This document shows positions 26,330 to 34,636 of a stretch of DNA of 64,000 nt, piece after piece. The DNA lies in assembly GCA_013122435.1 (NCBI GenBank), contig WYDT01000015.1, forward strand, positions 1 to 64,000, read 5' to 3'. The notes beneath the pieces are model-generated. The model had not been told where the DNA came from, did no database searches, and worked only from the letters and a program-made list of their open reading frames with translations. The DNA is from Chloroflexi bacterium AL-N1. Its GTDB lineage: Bacteria; Chloroflexota; Chloroflexia; Chloroflexales; Roseiflexaceae. The first letter of the stretch is position 1. Each line of letters opens with the position of its first letter. The translations under genes were made by a program, and so were the position numbers.

Positions 26330-26746
26330 ATGTCCTCAATTTTCTCACGTATCGTACGCGGTGAAATTCCAGCAGCAACAGTGTATGAAGATGATCTGAC
26401 ACTTGCGTTTATGGATATCAACCCGGTTGCACGTGGGCATACGCTGGTTATTTGTAAAGAAGAGTACCCTGATCTTTTTACCTTGCCAGCCGAGGCGCTG
26501 GTCGCTGTAGCGAGAACAACTCAACACGTAGCACTCGCTATTCGTACATCATTGAGTCCTGATGGTTTGAACATTGTACAGAATAATGGTGCATCGGCAG
26601 GGCAAGTTATCTTTCACTATCACGTCCACCTGATCCCTCGCTGGGAAAACGATGGTGGACCTGTTCGTATGGGGCGGCATCATGAAAGCACTCCAACCGA
26701 TTTACAAGCCGTTGCCGATCAGATTCGCCAACAAATAGCTAGATAG
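26330..26746 (+). CDS. HIT family nucleotide-binding hydrolase
   Basis: 138 residues, HINT/Fhit-like histidine triad protein. The N-terminus SIFSRIVRGEIPAATVYEDD...MDINP is typical, GLNIVQNNGASAGQ precedes the active site, and the triad is HYHVHLIPR near residue 96. The family cleaves nucleoside phosphoramidates or AMP-lysine conjugates. AGGAG eight bases upstream supports the ATG. It starts 31 bp after polX and is likely cotranscribed. Confidence 0.95.
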   Translation: MSSIFSRIVRGEIPAATVYEDDLTLAFMDINPVARGHTLVICKEEYPDLFTLPAEALVAVARTTQHVALAIRTSLSPDGLNIVQNNGASAGQVIFHYHVHLIPRWENDGGPVRMGRHHESTPTDLQAVADQIRQQIAR

Positions 26747-26819
26747 TTATGATTTACACCAAAGCACAACACCATTTCACAAACAGATATGACATTGCAC
26801 AACAGTTAATGGGGGAGGC

Positions 26820-27824
26820 ATGAGCAACATAACTGAAGATTCTGAACTACGAAAAGCCATTCGTCAGGCCAATGATCGGCTCGAAGAGAAATCTGAGGCG
26901 GAACGTCGTGCGATCATCCAACAAACTATCGATCAAGCTTTTAGCGAGGAATTAGCGGAAAAACGAGCCGATATTGAGCGAGAAGCAGCCGTTGTGCGCG
27001 AAGAGATCACCCGCGATACCCGCGCAGAAGAGGCATCACGTGCCCGTCGTAATGCTCCCGCGACTATATTATTGCTCCTGTTATTGCTGCTTATTCTACT
27101 GCTCATTGCCGCTGCAACCGGGAGTATCGCTGGCATTATCAGTTTTCCTGGTTTCCGTAATGAGCCGATGGGACCACTGCTTACGGTCGACGGAGCCAAT
27201 CGCCAGAATGCATCTCTGGACGTGCTGCAAGCCAACCCAGGAAATGTTCCGCCAGTTGGTGAAGCCGGACCACAGACCTATCCCGTTGGGGACATGTTTC
27301 TGGAGTACTACAATGCCAATGGTGGTGAACGCGTTTTCGGTCTCGCCATCAGCCCAGAGATGCAGGTAAATGGTCGTACGATTCAGTGGTTTGAACGTTC
27401 ACGGCTAGAAGAGTGGCCTGAATATGCTGATACACCTTATGCTATTCAGGGTGGTCGTCTTGGGCTTGAATTCACTGAAGACGTGCCATTTCCTGATCAG
27501 GAGTTTTTTGTCAGTCGACCAGGCTATCGCTATTTTGTCGAAACAGGCTATAGCGTCCGAGAAGATTTTCTGGCATTTTGGGAACAAAATGGTGGGTTGA
27601 CACGCTTTGGGTTTCCGATAAGCGAAGAAGTTGACGAGCGCCTACCTAATGGTGAGATACACCGAGTCCAATATTTTGAACGTGGTCGTCTGGAGCATCA
27701 TCCACGCCTTGCTAACACACCCAATGAAATTCAGATAGGGTTGCTTGGCCGCGCACTCTATCTTAATGAGAGTCAACCGGACATCATTCCTCCGGTACAG
27801 CCAACGCCCATACCAATGCCTTGA
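26820..27824 (+). CDS. Membrane protein with extracellular Chloroflexota-type NGG/FG repeats
   Basis: 334 residues. The N-terminal ~75 residues are cytoplasmic, charged and helical (coiled-coil-like, Glu/Arg rich). One strong membrane segment (TILLLLLLLLILLLIAAATG) spans about 80-100. The outside part holds two copies of a ~50-residue unit with the pattern F-x2-Y/FW--NGG---FG-PIS-E...V-W/YFER-RLE--P. As I recall, this unit is frequent in secreted Chloroflexota proteins and may bind cell-wall or surface polymers; the function is unproven. GGGGGAGG lies just before the ATG. Confidence 0.75.
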   Translation: MSNITEDSELRKAIRQANDRLEEKSEAERRAIIQQTIDQAFSEELAEKRADIEREAAVVREEITRDTRAEEASRARRNAPATILLLLLLLLILLLIAAATGSIAGIISFPGFRNEPMGPLLTVDGANRQNASLDVLQANPGNVPPVGEAGPQTYPVGDMFLEYYNANGGERVFGLAISPEMQVNGRTIQWFERSRLEEWPEYADTPYAIQGGRLGLEFTEDVPFPDQEFFVSRPGYRYFVETGYSVREDFLAFWEQNGGLTRFGFPISEEVDERLPNGEIHRVQYFERGRLEHHPRLANTPNEIQIGLLGRALYLNESQPDIIPPVQPTPIPMP

Positions 27825-27856
27825 CGCAATGGTCATACAAATAAGAGGTACATAGT

Positions 27857-28258
27857 ATGCCCACAGACACAATTGCACTTGTGGATGGTGACACAGCCTT
27901 TCTTGCAGAACTTGAAAGGTCACTTCAAAAGGAAGGGTACCAAACACGCAGCTTTTCGGAGTTGGCTGGTACCTATGACTCGTTATGCATAAATCCACCT
28001 GATGCGGCAATCATTGGATTACTTTTTCCCGAGCATAAACATGGCATCGATCTGGTGACCCTCCTGAAATTGCGTCCAGAAACACGTGCCATGCCGATTA
28101 TTATGACGGCACTGGATCTTCCCTTTTTGTCTTCGTGCAAAGAACGATTGCAAGAGCGAGCAGTTCCTGCCGTATGGACGCTCGCTCGCCCGATTGATCA
28201 ACAAAAATTGGTTGCCCTATTGCGTGAATCACTTACATCAACACCTCCAACCGATTGA
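27857..28258 (+). CDS. Degenerate response-regulator receiver domain
   Basis: 133 residues made only of a CheY-like fold. The acidic pocket opens with ALVDGD, but the phospho-acceptor position reads IIGLLFPEH, with Gly where Asp is expected. The conserved Lys-Pro near the end is ARP. It is therefore probably not phosphorylated and may act by protein contact (pseudo-receiver). GAGG eight bases upstream fixes the ATG. The TGA is 17 bp from the start of the next gene, suggesting coupled expression. Confidence 0.75.
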   Translation: MPTDTIALVDGDTAFLAELERSLQKEGYQTRSFSELAGTYDSLCINPPDAAIIGLLFPEHKHGIDLVTLLKLRPETRAMPIIMTALDLPFLSSCKERLQERAVPAVWTLARPIDQQKLVALLRESLTSTPPTD

Positions 28259-28275
28259 CACAGGGAGTACAACCG

Positions 28276-28698
28276 ATGCAAGATGACACCACATTGCAAG
28301 AGATTGCGACCATGCAGGGTATCGACATCACCCAGGTTCGTTCAACACTTTTGGCGCTACACACACAGATCGGGAATGAACGATTGTATATCTTTTGGGT
28401 GACGAGGAAGGGTGCCAAGCCAGCTTCTGGCCAGCGTGAGCGCGTGTTGCTGGCCTTTACCACACCTGACGTAGCTATAGCCTTTGCCCAACGTAATGGT
28501 CTGGCGCCCAATCCATCTGAACTACGCTTGCGACGTTTAAGCGTTACCCAGCTTGTATTAGCCATGGTACGTGATGAGTCGATTCGTGAATTGATTGTTG
28601 CTGCAGATCTTGCAACAGAGGTTATTGGTACCTTTCCTGAAGGATTTCAGCTCAAACGAAGCGATTTATTGCAGCAATTCCTTGATACAACCGTATAG
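28276..28698 (+). CDS. Hypothetical protein paired with the pseudo-receiver
   Basis: 140 residues, not recognised. It is soluble and alpha/beta, with a central ERLYIFWVTRKG strand, an IAFAQRNGL helix and a helical C-terminus. The frame is open from a TTG at 28255 that overlaps the previous stop, but the ATG at 28276 is preferred because GGGAG lies nine bases upstream. Its position between the pseudo-receiver and prs suggests one transcript. A role as partner of the pseudo-receiver is only inference from adjacency. Confidence 0.65.
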   Translation: MQDDTTLQEIATMQGIDITQVRSTLLALHTQIGNERLYIFWVTRKGAKPASGQRERVLLAFTTPDVAIAFAQRNGLAPNPSELRLRRLSVTQLVLAMVRDESIRELIVAADLATEVIGTFPEGFQLKRSDLLQQFLDTTV

Positions 28699-28780
28699 TC
28701 GTAGCTCTGATTTGACAGAAGCTCTACATGTATGTTTCTATTAGCTCTGGTACAACCGTTATCATGGATATGGAGTCAGG

Positions 28781-29782
28781 ATGAGCAGTCGATTTGATGA
28801 GTTGCGCGTATTTACGGGAAATGGTAATCCGCAGCTTGCCAACGAAATAAGCAGGCACCTAAACATCCCCATGGGTGATGTGACCATCAAAACCTTTCCA
28901 AATGATAACATCTTTGTGCGCCTCAATGAAAGCGTACGAGAGAAAGATGTTTTCGTTATTCAATCGCTTGGATTACCACTGAGCAACAACATCATGGAAC
29001 TGTTGATTATGCTTGACACATGCCGGCGCTCATCTGCCGGTCGGGTGACAGCCGTCATTCCCTACTATGCTTATGGGCGAACCGATAAGCGCGATCAACC
29101 ACGAGTACCCATTACCGCACGACTCTTGGCTGATATGATCCAGGTTGCCGGTGCTGAACGTATTATTACTATCGACCTACATGCTGGTCAAATCCAGGGA
29201 TTCTTTAGTATTCCCGTTGATGAATTGAGCGCTATGTCATTACTGGTACGCGATTTTGCCGCTCGAAATTGGGATGATGCAGTTGTTGTTTCTCCTGACC
29301 TGGGATTTGCCAAACGTGCCCGTAATTTTGCCGAACAACTGGGAACCCCTCTGGCCATTGTTGAAAAACGACGCATTCAACAACTTGATAGAGATAAATC
29401 GCTCTCGCGTGTAGAGGCATTAAGTTTAATTGGTGATGTTGAGGGTCGGCGCTGTATTCTCGTCGATGATGAAATCCTGACAGGTGGCTCCATTATTGAA
29501 GCAGCCGATCTCTTGATGGCCAAAGGTGCCCGCGAGGTCTATGCAGCCGTGGTGCATGCCGTATTGGCAGGGAACGCTATCGAACGATTAAAGAGCAGTG
29601 CTATTTGTGAGCTAGTAACAACCGATACGCTCTATCGTCCAGACAACAACCCTGAATGGGAAGGGCTACGCGTACTTTCGATCGCTCAATTGCTCGCTGA
29701 GGTTATCCAACGTATCCATAGCGGCATATCGGTCGGTTCGATCTTTATGCATCGTAATCTATTATGGGGTAAACACAGTTAA
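28781..29782 (+). CDS. prs: Ribose-phosphate pyrophosphokinase
   Basis: 333 residues (family usually ~315). Makes PRPP from ribose 5-phosphate and ATP for purine, pyrimidine, His, Trp and NAD synthesis. Seen: FTGNGNPQLANEI start, FPNDNIFVRLNESVREKDVFV, YAYGRTDKRDQPR (ATP loop), the ITIDLHAGQIQGFF metal/substrate motif, VSPDLGFAKRA, and the PRPP-binding loop CILVDDEILTGGSI. GGAG five bases upstream of the ATG. The C-terminus runs about 15 residues past the usual end. Confidence 0.96.
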   Translation: MSSRFDELRVFTGNGNPQLANEISRHLNIPMGDVTIKTFPNDNIFVRLNESVREKDVFVIQSLGLPLSNNIMELLIMLDTCRRSSAGRVTAVIPYYAYGRTDKRDQPRVPITARLLADMIQVAGAERIITIDLHAGQIQGFFSIPVDELSAMSLLVRDFAARNWDDAVVVSPDLGFAKRARNFAEQLGTPLAIVEKRRIQQLDRDKSLSRVEALSLIGDVEGRRCILVDDEILTGGSIIEAADLLMAKGAREVYAAVVHAVLAGNAIERLKSSAICELVTTDTLYRPDNNPEWEGLRVLSIAQLLAEVIQRIHSGISVGSIFMHRNLLWGKHS

Positions 29783-29847
29783 TCAATAACAATCCGTCTA
29801 CGATGCGGCTGATGTGTGTACCCATACAAAACACATACTAAACAGGC

Positions 29848-31482
29848 ATGTCTTCAGATCACGAACTTCCACGTCTTAGCAGTAGTGAGTTGAGTGCTCG
29901 TTTTGGAAACGACGAAGCAGCTCTGCGCCGTTACCGCATGCTTGTGGCCTTGCTCCGTGAAGGGCGCGCACCCAGCGAAGTAGCACGGACCTTTGGGGTG
30001 AGTCGTGAGAGTGTGCGCCGCTTGCGCCACGCATTTGAACAAGAGGGACTGACAGCACTCCGCAGCCGGAAGCGTGGCGGAGGCCACCTGACCCGTGCAA
30101 CACCACTGGCAACCACTATTCGGCGAGAATTGGAACTGGACCCAGGTATATCTTCAGCAATTTTGTGGCGTCGTGTGCAGGCCCAACTGCACGAATATGG
30201 TCAGACGGTGCCACGCAGTACCTTTTACCGCTTACTGACAAAACTCCGAGGAGAAGCCCTCAACGTCGTTCAGGAACGTACTACCACCGCACCACTGCGT
30301 GAGGCCCTCAACGCGCTCGCTGAAGACCCACCGCTGGCGCTTGGTCAGAGCGATCTGGCGACATCACTGTTATCTGATATTCGCGACACATTACAACGGG
30401 GACGCCGTTTACAGAAAGCCATGCGTGCGGCTATCGAACAACTACGGCCCAATGAAGCAGGTCCCGTGTTGGATGATACACGCTGGCGTCACTATCTTAT
30501 TATTGCTGGTGAGTATGAAACAGGTGAAAAACGTTCTGGTCTTCAGGACGCTCTGGCATTAAGCGCGAGCACCTACAGCCGGGCCAAACGTGAGGCATTG
30601 AATCGGCTCGCAGCGTTACTACCCATTACCTTAAATGAGCTGCCGCCACCCGAACCTCCCGCTTCACTGATTGCCCCACCAGCACCACCTACTATCTTTC
30701 ATCGTGAACCCGAACTTGAGTATTATGCCGAACAACTGCGCTATGGCGGACTTGTCTGTATCTGGGGCCCCACCGGAGTGGGAAAAATCGATCTGGCTGC
30801 TCAATTGGCCTCGCATCTACAGGCACGTGGTCAAAAGATCGTGTGGCACACCTGCCAATCACCTGATGACCGTCTTGATCCTGGATTAAGCTTGCTCTCA
30901 ACACTTGCGGCGGCACTGGCACTTCATGGCCGGAATGAGCTATGGGATTTATTTCGAGCACCCGATGTGGCCTTGCTACCACATTACACAGAGTTACTCG
31001 CCGAAGGTGTCGCTGGTCGACACTGGACTGTATGTGTCGCCAACGCCCATTGGATGACTGGTAAGGCAGCAGCACGCATCATAGAGGTACTGCTCCAGGC
31101 AGGGCAGAAGCGTGACCTGCGATTAGTGGTGGTAGCTCGCCAGTTACCTGACTGGATCGACTCACGACACTGGCCACCGTTGCCCTTCCCCAGCGACACC
31201 GCCGCCCGTCAGGCATTTCTCAGACGGGTTGATGAACAACTGGCTGACCCGTATGCAATGGATACACATACATTGAGTGCGCTCCATAACCGTGTCAACG
31301 AATTGTTGGCAACGATCCCCATTGAGTCACTCAAAATGCTTTCTCCTGAGCATATCACACAAATTTTGACTACCTTACGGCCCGTTGAACATGTTGTCGA
31401 TACGCTACGGGCTGCGCTGTATGCACCTCACGCACAGCAAATGGGCGGCCACCAGATGCAGGAAGATCGTGAGAAGCATTAA
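29848..31482 (+). CDS. HTH protein with STAND-like ATPase domain, damaged P-loop
   Basis: 544 residues. A transposase-like homeodomain HTH (about 25-75: EVARTFGVSRESVRRLRHAFEQEGLTAL) and a second winged segment (about 85-135) come first. A helical linker and a Pro-rich hinge lead to an ATPase-like domain from about 285. Its P-loop reads GPTGVGKID: the Ser/Thr that coordinates magnesium is Ile. The Walker B-like strand (WTVCVANAHWM) lacks the usual Asp. The domain may bind nucleotide weakly or only serve as a scaffold. Other parts of the fold (LRLVVVARQLPDW) remain. It is probably a DNA-binding regulator; the target is unknown. Confidence 0.7.
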   Translation: MSSDHELPRLSSSELSARFGNDEAALRRYRMLVALLREGRAPSEVARTFGVSRESVRRLRHAFEQEGLTALRSRKRGGGHLTRATPLATTIRRELELDPGISSAILWRRVQAQLHEYGQTVPRSTFYRLLTKLRGEALNVVQERTTTAPLREALNALAEDPPLALGQSDLATSLLSDIRDTLQRGRRLQKAMRAAIEQLRPNEAGPVLDDTRWRHYLIIAGEYETGEKRSGLQDALALSASTYSRAKREALNRLAALLPITLNELPPPEPPASLIAPPAPPTIFHREPELEYYAEQLRYGGLVCIWGPTGVGKIDLAAQLASHLQARGQKIVWHTCQSPDDRLDPGLSLLSTLAAALALHGRNELWDLFRAPDVALLPHYTELLAEGVAGRHWTVCVANAHWMTGKAAARIIEVLLQAGQKRDLRLVVVARQLPDWIDSRHWPPLPFPSDTAARQAFLRRVDEQLADPYAMDTHTLSALHNRVNELLATIPIESLKMLSPEHITQILTTLRPVEHVVDTLRAALYAPHAQQMGGHQMQEDREKH

Positions 31483-31804
31483 GTCATAGCAAATCCTTGG
31501 GTTGGCTTTCCACACCCACACTCATATTGAGCATGTCGAGTTCGAAGTTGCCCCTTATGAAGGTACTTCTACACCAATTGCATCACCAACATGTTCTTCG
31601 AGTACAGCGTCCCATGTTGCACCTGCTACCACATCCCAAAGCACAGATTTTCACGGCTGTTCCCTGCTATCTGCCAAATTCATTAGTGCAATGACTTCTA
31701 TGCTCATGATACCATCGTATTGCTAAAAAATTGGGGGTTGACATTGACGTTACGTAAACCCTTATGATGCCACCAGCTAAGACAAAAGACGACCGGAGGC
31801 TACT
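31483..31804. other. Gap with possible gene remnant and a MerR-type promoter
   Basis: The plus-strand frames here are not convincing. On the minus strand at 31555-31650 an open stretch of 31 codons ends VLEEHVGDAIGVEVPS, closed upstream by TGA. It reads like the tail of a lost protein but is too short to name. The right-hand end holds the promoter described next. Confidence 0.35.
31738..31768 (+). promoter_or_regulatory. MerR-type promoter with 19-bp spacer
   Basis: TTGACA (31738-31743), a 19-base spacer and TATGAT (31763-31768). Long 19-20 bp spacers are the hallmark of MerR-activated promoters. The spacer contains the self-complementary TTACGTAA (31750-31757). It faces the broken MerR gene at 31805. 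Confidence 0.6.
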
Positions 31805-32655
31805 ATGTTTACCGTCGGGGAGTTCTCTAAAATTGCACAGGTAGCGAAACGTCTGTTACGTTATTACGACCAAATGCGCCTGTTCTCGCCGGAAAACGTC
31901 GATGACTGGACCGGGTATCGTTCCTACAGCACCCATCAACTTCCACAACTCAATTGCATTCTGGCGCTGAAAGAGTTAGGACTGTCGCTGGAGCAGATTC
32001 GGCTTATGCTGTGAAGCAACGTCTCATCTGACGAGATCCGTGGGATGTTTACCATGCAGAAGATGCAGATCGAACAACAACTGCAAAATGAACTGAGCCG
32101 GCTACGCTGAATCGAATCACGGTTACAGCATATTGATGATAGTGGCGACGTGCACGATATGGATGTGGTGGTGAAAGCCCTTCCAGCCCAACACTATCTC
32201 TCGGTGTGCGATGTGTATCAATCTCTTTTTGACCCGTTACCAACGATCACGGAGATGGGAAGGTTACTGCCAGCCCAGTTTGGCGACAAGGCTTTTAGGT
32301 ATATGACAGTCGTGCTTTTTGGCGATTCGTTTGAAACCGAAAATATCGATATCGAAATCAGCTTTCCATATCTGCCCTAAAAGGAGGCATCTGTTACGTT
32401 ATCAAGTGGCATGCAGGTGTGTGAACTGGAAGCAGTTAAAACAGCAGTTACTGCTATTCGGCTTGGTGTCTATGAAAACAGCCACCTCAGCTATGGCACG
32501 CTGGGTAGCTGGTGGAAGACAATGGTTATTTCTTCTCAGGATCACCACGTGAAGTTTTTATTGTGCCACCTATACCAGGAAGAGAAGACGAAGCTATCGT
32601 TGAAATTCAGTTTCCTGTAGAACATACCACTATTGCTGGGCACCTTTTGGCTTAG
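31805..32655 (+). pseudogene. Broken MerR-family regulator with GyrI-like effector domain
   Basis: The N-terminal MerR winged helix is clear (FTVGEFSKIAQVAKRLLRYYD...YRSYSTHQLPQLN...LGLSLEQIRLML). The same frame then meets TGA (32012-32014), TGA (32108-32110) and TAA (32378-32380). Both TGAs fall where Arg (CGA) would be natural, as in SRLR[stop]IESRL. Between and after them the frame still encodes the coiled coil and the GyrI-like domain (AVTAIRLGVYENSHLSYGTLGSW). A frameshift near 32515 moves the tail (NGYFFSGSPREVFIV...VEIQFPVEH) to another frame ending at TAG 32653-32655. It would have been a drug- or small-molecule-responsive activator of about 280 residues. Confidence 0.85.
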
Positions 32656-32700
32656 TTAGTTAGTACCTAACCTTTTCATTCAAGAAAGGAATAATTATTA

Positions 32701-33176
32701 TGGAAGTTATCCGCACAATAACGGGGAACGCAGCAGCAGATAAACTATGGAAGATCCTTGGCGAAGAGTATGACAAGGTCGGGGAATGGACCAGTCAGGT
32801 ATTACAAGCCCTAATCCAGATTTGGATCTCGGTGAAGGACAAGTCTGTGTAACAGATGGTTTTGGCACTGCCAAAGAAACCATCACGCAGTATAACGAAC
32901 AGCGACGAGCGCTAAGTTATGTGGTTGAGCTAAAAAAGATGCCCTTCTTTGTCAAACAAATGGGCAATAGCTGGCGGGTCGAATCAACCGGCCAGAATCA
33001 TGCGGTCGTGCATATGCATGCAAAAGTAACACTCTTGCCAGCCTTTGCACAGGTAATGGCCAGTTATGCAACGACAAATGACAAAAGCCACCGACGCAAT
33101 ATTAGAAAAACGTAAGTACTATGCAGAGAACGACGAAATACATCCTCTCAAACAAAAGCAACTTGCAGCAGTATAG
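32701..33176 (+). pseudogene. Frameshifted SRPBCC-family protein
   Basis: The first frame gives EVIRTITGNAAADKLWKIL...VGEWTS. Around 32785 it jumps to a second frame (SGITSPNPDLDLGEGQVC...TAKETITQYNEQRRALSYVV), and near 33070 to a third (RQMTKATDAILEKRKYYAEN...) ending at TAG 33174-33176. Joined, these make about 155 residues of a START/SRPBCC (polyketide cyclase-like) lipid- or ligand-binding fold. It lies directly after the broken MerR/GyrI gene, of which it may have been a target. Confidence 0.8.
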
Positions 33177-33272
33177 TACTGTGTAGGCTACCAATACAGC
33201 AGTAGTGAACTATTCTTGAGAAAGAAGAACGCTGCTGTTTTCTTTTCTGCAAATCATGGATTGACCATATCC

Positions 33273-33289
33273 AGGATATAATGTATCCT
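33273..33289 (+). promoter_or_regulatory. -10 and candidate autoregulatory operator of the Rrf2 gene
   Basis: AGGATATAATGTATCCT is a 17-bp inverted repeat (6-bp arms) overlapping the TATAAT at 33277-33282. The predicted transcript starts near 33289, only about seven bases before the ATG, so the mRNA would be nearly leaderless. Confidence 0.45.
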
Positions 33290-33295
33290 TAATTT

Positions 33296-33787
33296 ATGAA
33301 ATTAAGTGATGGTGTTGAATGGAGCCTGCACTGTGCTGTTGTTCTGGCCAGCCTTCCATCTGAAGCAACCTTGCCGGGCAGCGCCTTAGCCGAGTTCCAT
33401 GGCGTATCAGAGAGTTATCTGCTCAAGCACCTCAAAGCGCTGACGAAGACGGGCATCCTCGAGTCGGTCTCTGGGCCAAAGGGGGGCTACCGACTGGCGA
33501 AACAGGCTGAAGACATTACGCTGCTGGATATTGTGGAAGCCATTGAGGGGACAGAGTCGGCCTTTCGCTGTCGTGAAATTCGCCAACGAGGACCAGCCTG
33601 TCTTGAGCCTTCTGCGTACAAACTGCCTTGTGCCATCAACGCAACGATGCTACAGGCAGAACAGGCGTGGAAAGCCGCGTTACGCAGACAAACCCTGTCT
33701 GACTTAGTCGAGCATTTAGGAAACAACCTTGACCCCAGAGCCATTGAAAAGAGTGGCGCCTGGTTGCAGGAAAACGTCCGGTGCTAG
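33296..33787 (+). CDS. Rrf2 family transcriptional regulator
   Basis: 163 residues. The Rrf2 winged helix (MKLSDGVEWSLHCAVVLASL...LAEFHGVSESYLLKHLKALTKTGILESVSGPKGGYRLAKQ) is intact, then a dimer helix. Three cysteines in the usual sensory area (FRCREI, PACLEP, LPCAIN) could ligate an iron-sulfur cluster or sense redox state or electrophiles; their spacing differs from IscR, so the ligand is uncertain. It is the only intact gene in a run of broken ones. It probably controlled the NmrA-type reductase 72 bp downstream. No ribosome site. Confidence 0.88.
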   Translation: MKLSDGVEWSLHCAVVLASLPSEATLPGSALAEFHGVSESYLLKHLKALTKTGILESVSGPKGGYRLAKQAEDITLLDIVEAIEGTESAFRCREIRQRGPACLEPSAYKLPCAINATMLQAEQAWKAALRRQTLSDLVEHLGNNLDPRAIEKSGAWLQENVRC

Positions 33788-33859
33788 TGTGAGTCAAACA
33801 AGTTTGGCATACCCTGTCACGTTGCAGGCTTATTGAGAATATCAACAGGAGGGAAACAC

Positions 33860-34636
33860 ATGAAACGTGTATTAGTTACAGGTGGTACAGGCACGCTTGG
33901 TCGCGAAGTCGTGAATTGTCTCAGAGAAGCAGGCTACATCGCTCGGATCATGAGTCGCAGGGCCGGGATGCTTGAAGGCGGCGAGTAGGTGCAGGCCAAT
34001 CTCAGTGATGGCAGCGGGTTATCGGCAGCCGTTCATGATGTTGATGTCATTGTGCATGCCGCAACGGGGAGCAACCTACGCAGAATTGATATCGAGGGAA
34101 CGGAGCGGCTACTCGCAGTGGCACAGGCTGTCGGTGTGCAACATCTGTTGTTTGTTTCTATTGTTGGCATTGACAAGATACCCTTTGTTTATTACAAAGC
34201 CAAACTTGAGGTAGAGCAGAGTGTACAGGCAGGCCAGGTACCCTGGTCCATTTTGCGAGCCACGCAGTTCCATACGCTGCCCCATTTCCTACTCAAAACC
34301 CTCCACCGATCACCCTTGTTCTTGGTGCCCACTGACTTTCAGGTTCAGCCAATCGATCCGCATGCCGTTGCTGAACATATCATGGAGCAAGTTGGACAGA
34401 AAGCAGGGGGAATGCTGGCTGATATAGGTGGTCCTGAAGTTTTAACCTTAGGCGCGATGACGCAAAGCTGGCTGGCGATTCGTGGAAGCAAACGTAAGGT
34501 CTTGCACTTACCCATACCTGGTGCCGTGGCGCGGGGATTCCGCAGAGGCTACAACACAGTTCCGCAAAACAAATATGGCCAACTCACGTGGCAGCAGTGG
34601 TCAGAGGAACGTTATGGAGATATGGTTATGAGTTGA
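33860..34636 (+). pseudogene. NmrA/SDR-type NAD(P)-binding protein interrupted by one stop codon
   Basis: Good ribosome site (CAGGAGGG) and ATG at 33860. Residues 1-42 hold the Rossmann start RVLVTGGTGTLGREVV, then TAG at 33986-33988 in frame, at a position where Trp would suit (GGE[stop]VQANLSDG). After it the frame is perfectly open for 215 codons (VIVHAATGSNLRRIDIEGTERLLAVAQ...FVSIVGIDK) to the normal C-terminus. A single nonsense change is the simplest reading, so the loss is recent. Homologues are atypical SDRs that bind NAD(P)H. A shorter product starting downstream would lack the dinucleotide-binding loop. Confidence 0.82.

Noticed and set aside
31555-31650. Minus-strand open stretch ending VLEEHVGDAIGVEVPS
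   Set aside because: Only 31 codons between two stops and no start codon or ribosome site; noted as a possible remnant, not called as a gene.
31805-32655. Programmed recoding of TGA in the MerR/GyrI gene
   Set aside because: A TAA and a frameshift in the same gene and similar damage in neighbours make simple decay more likely.
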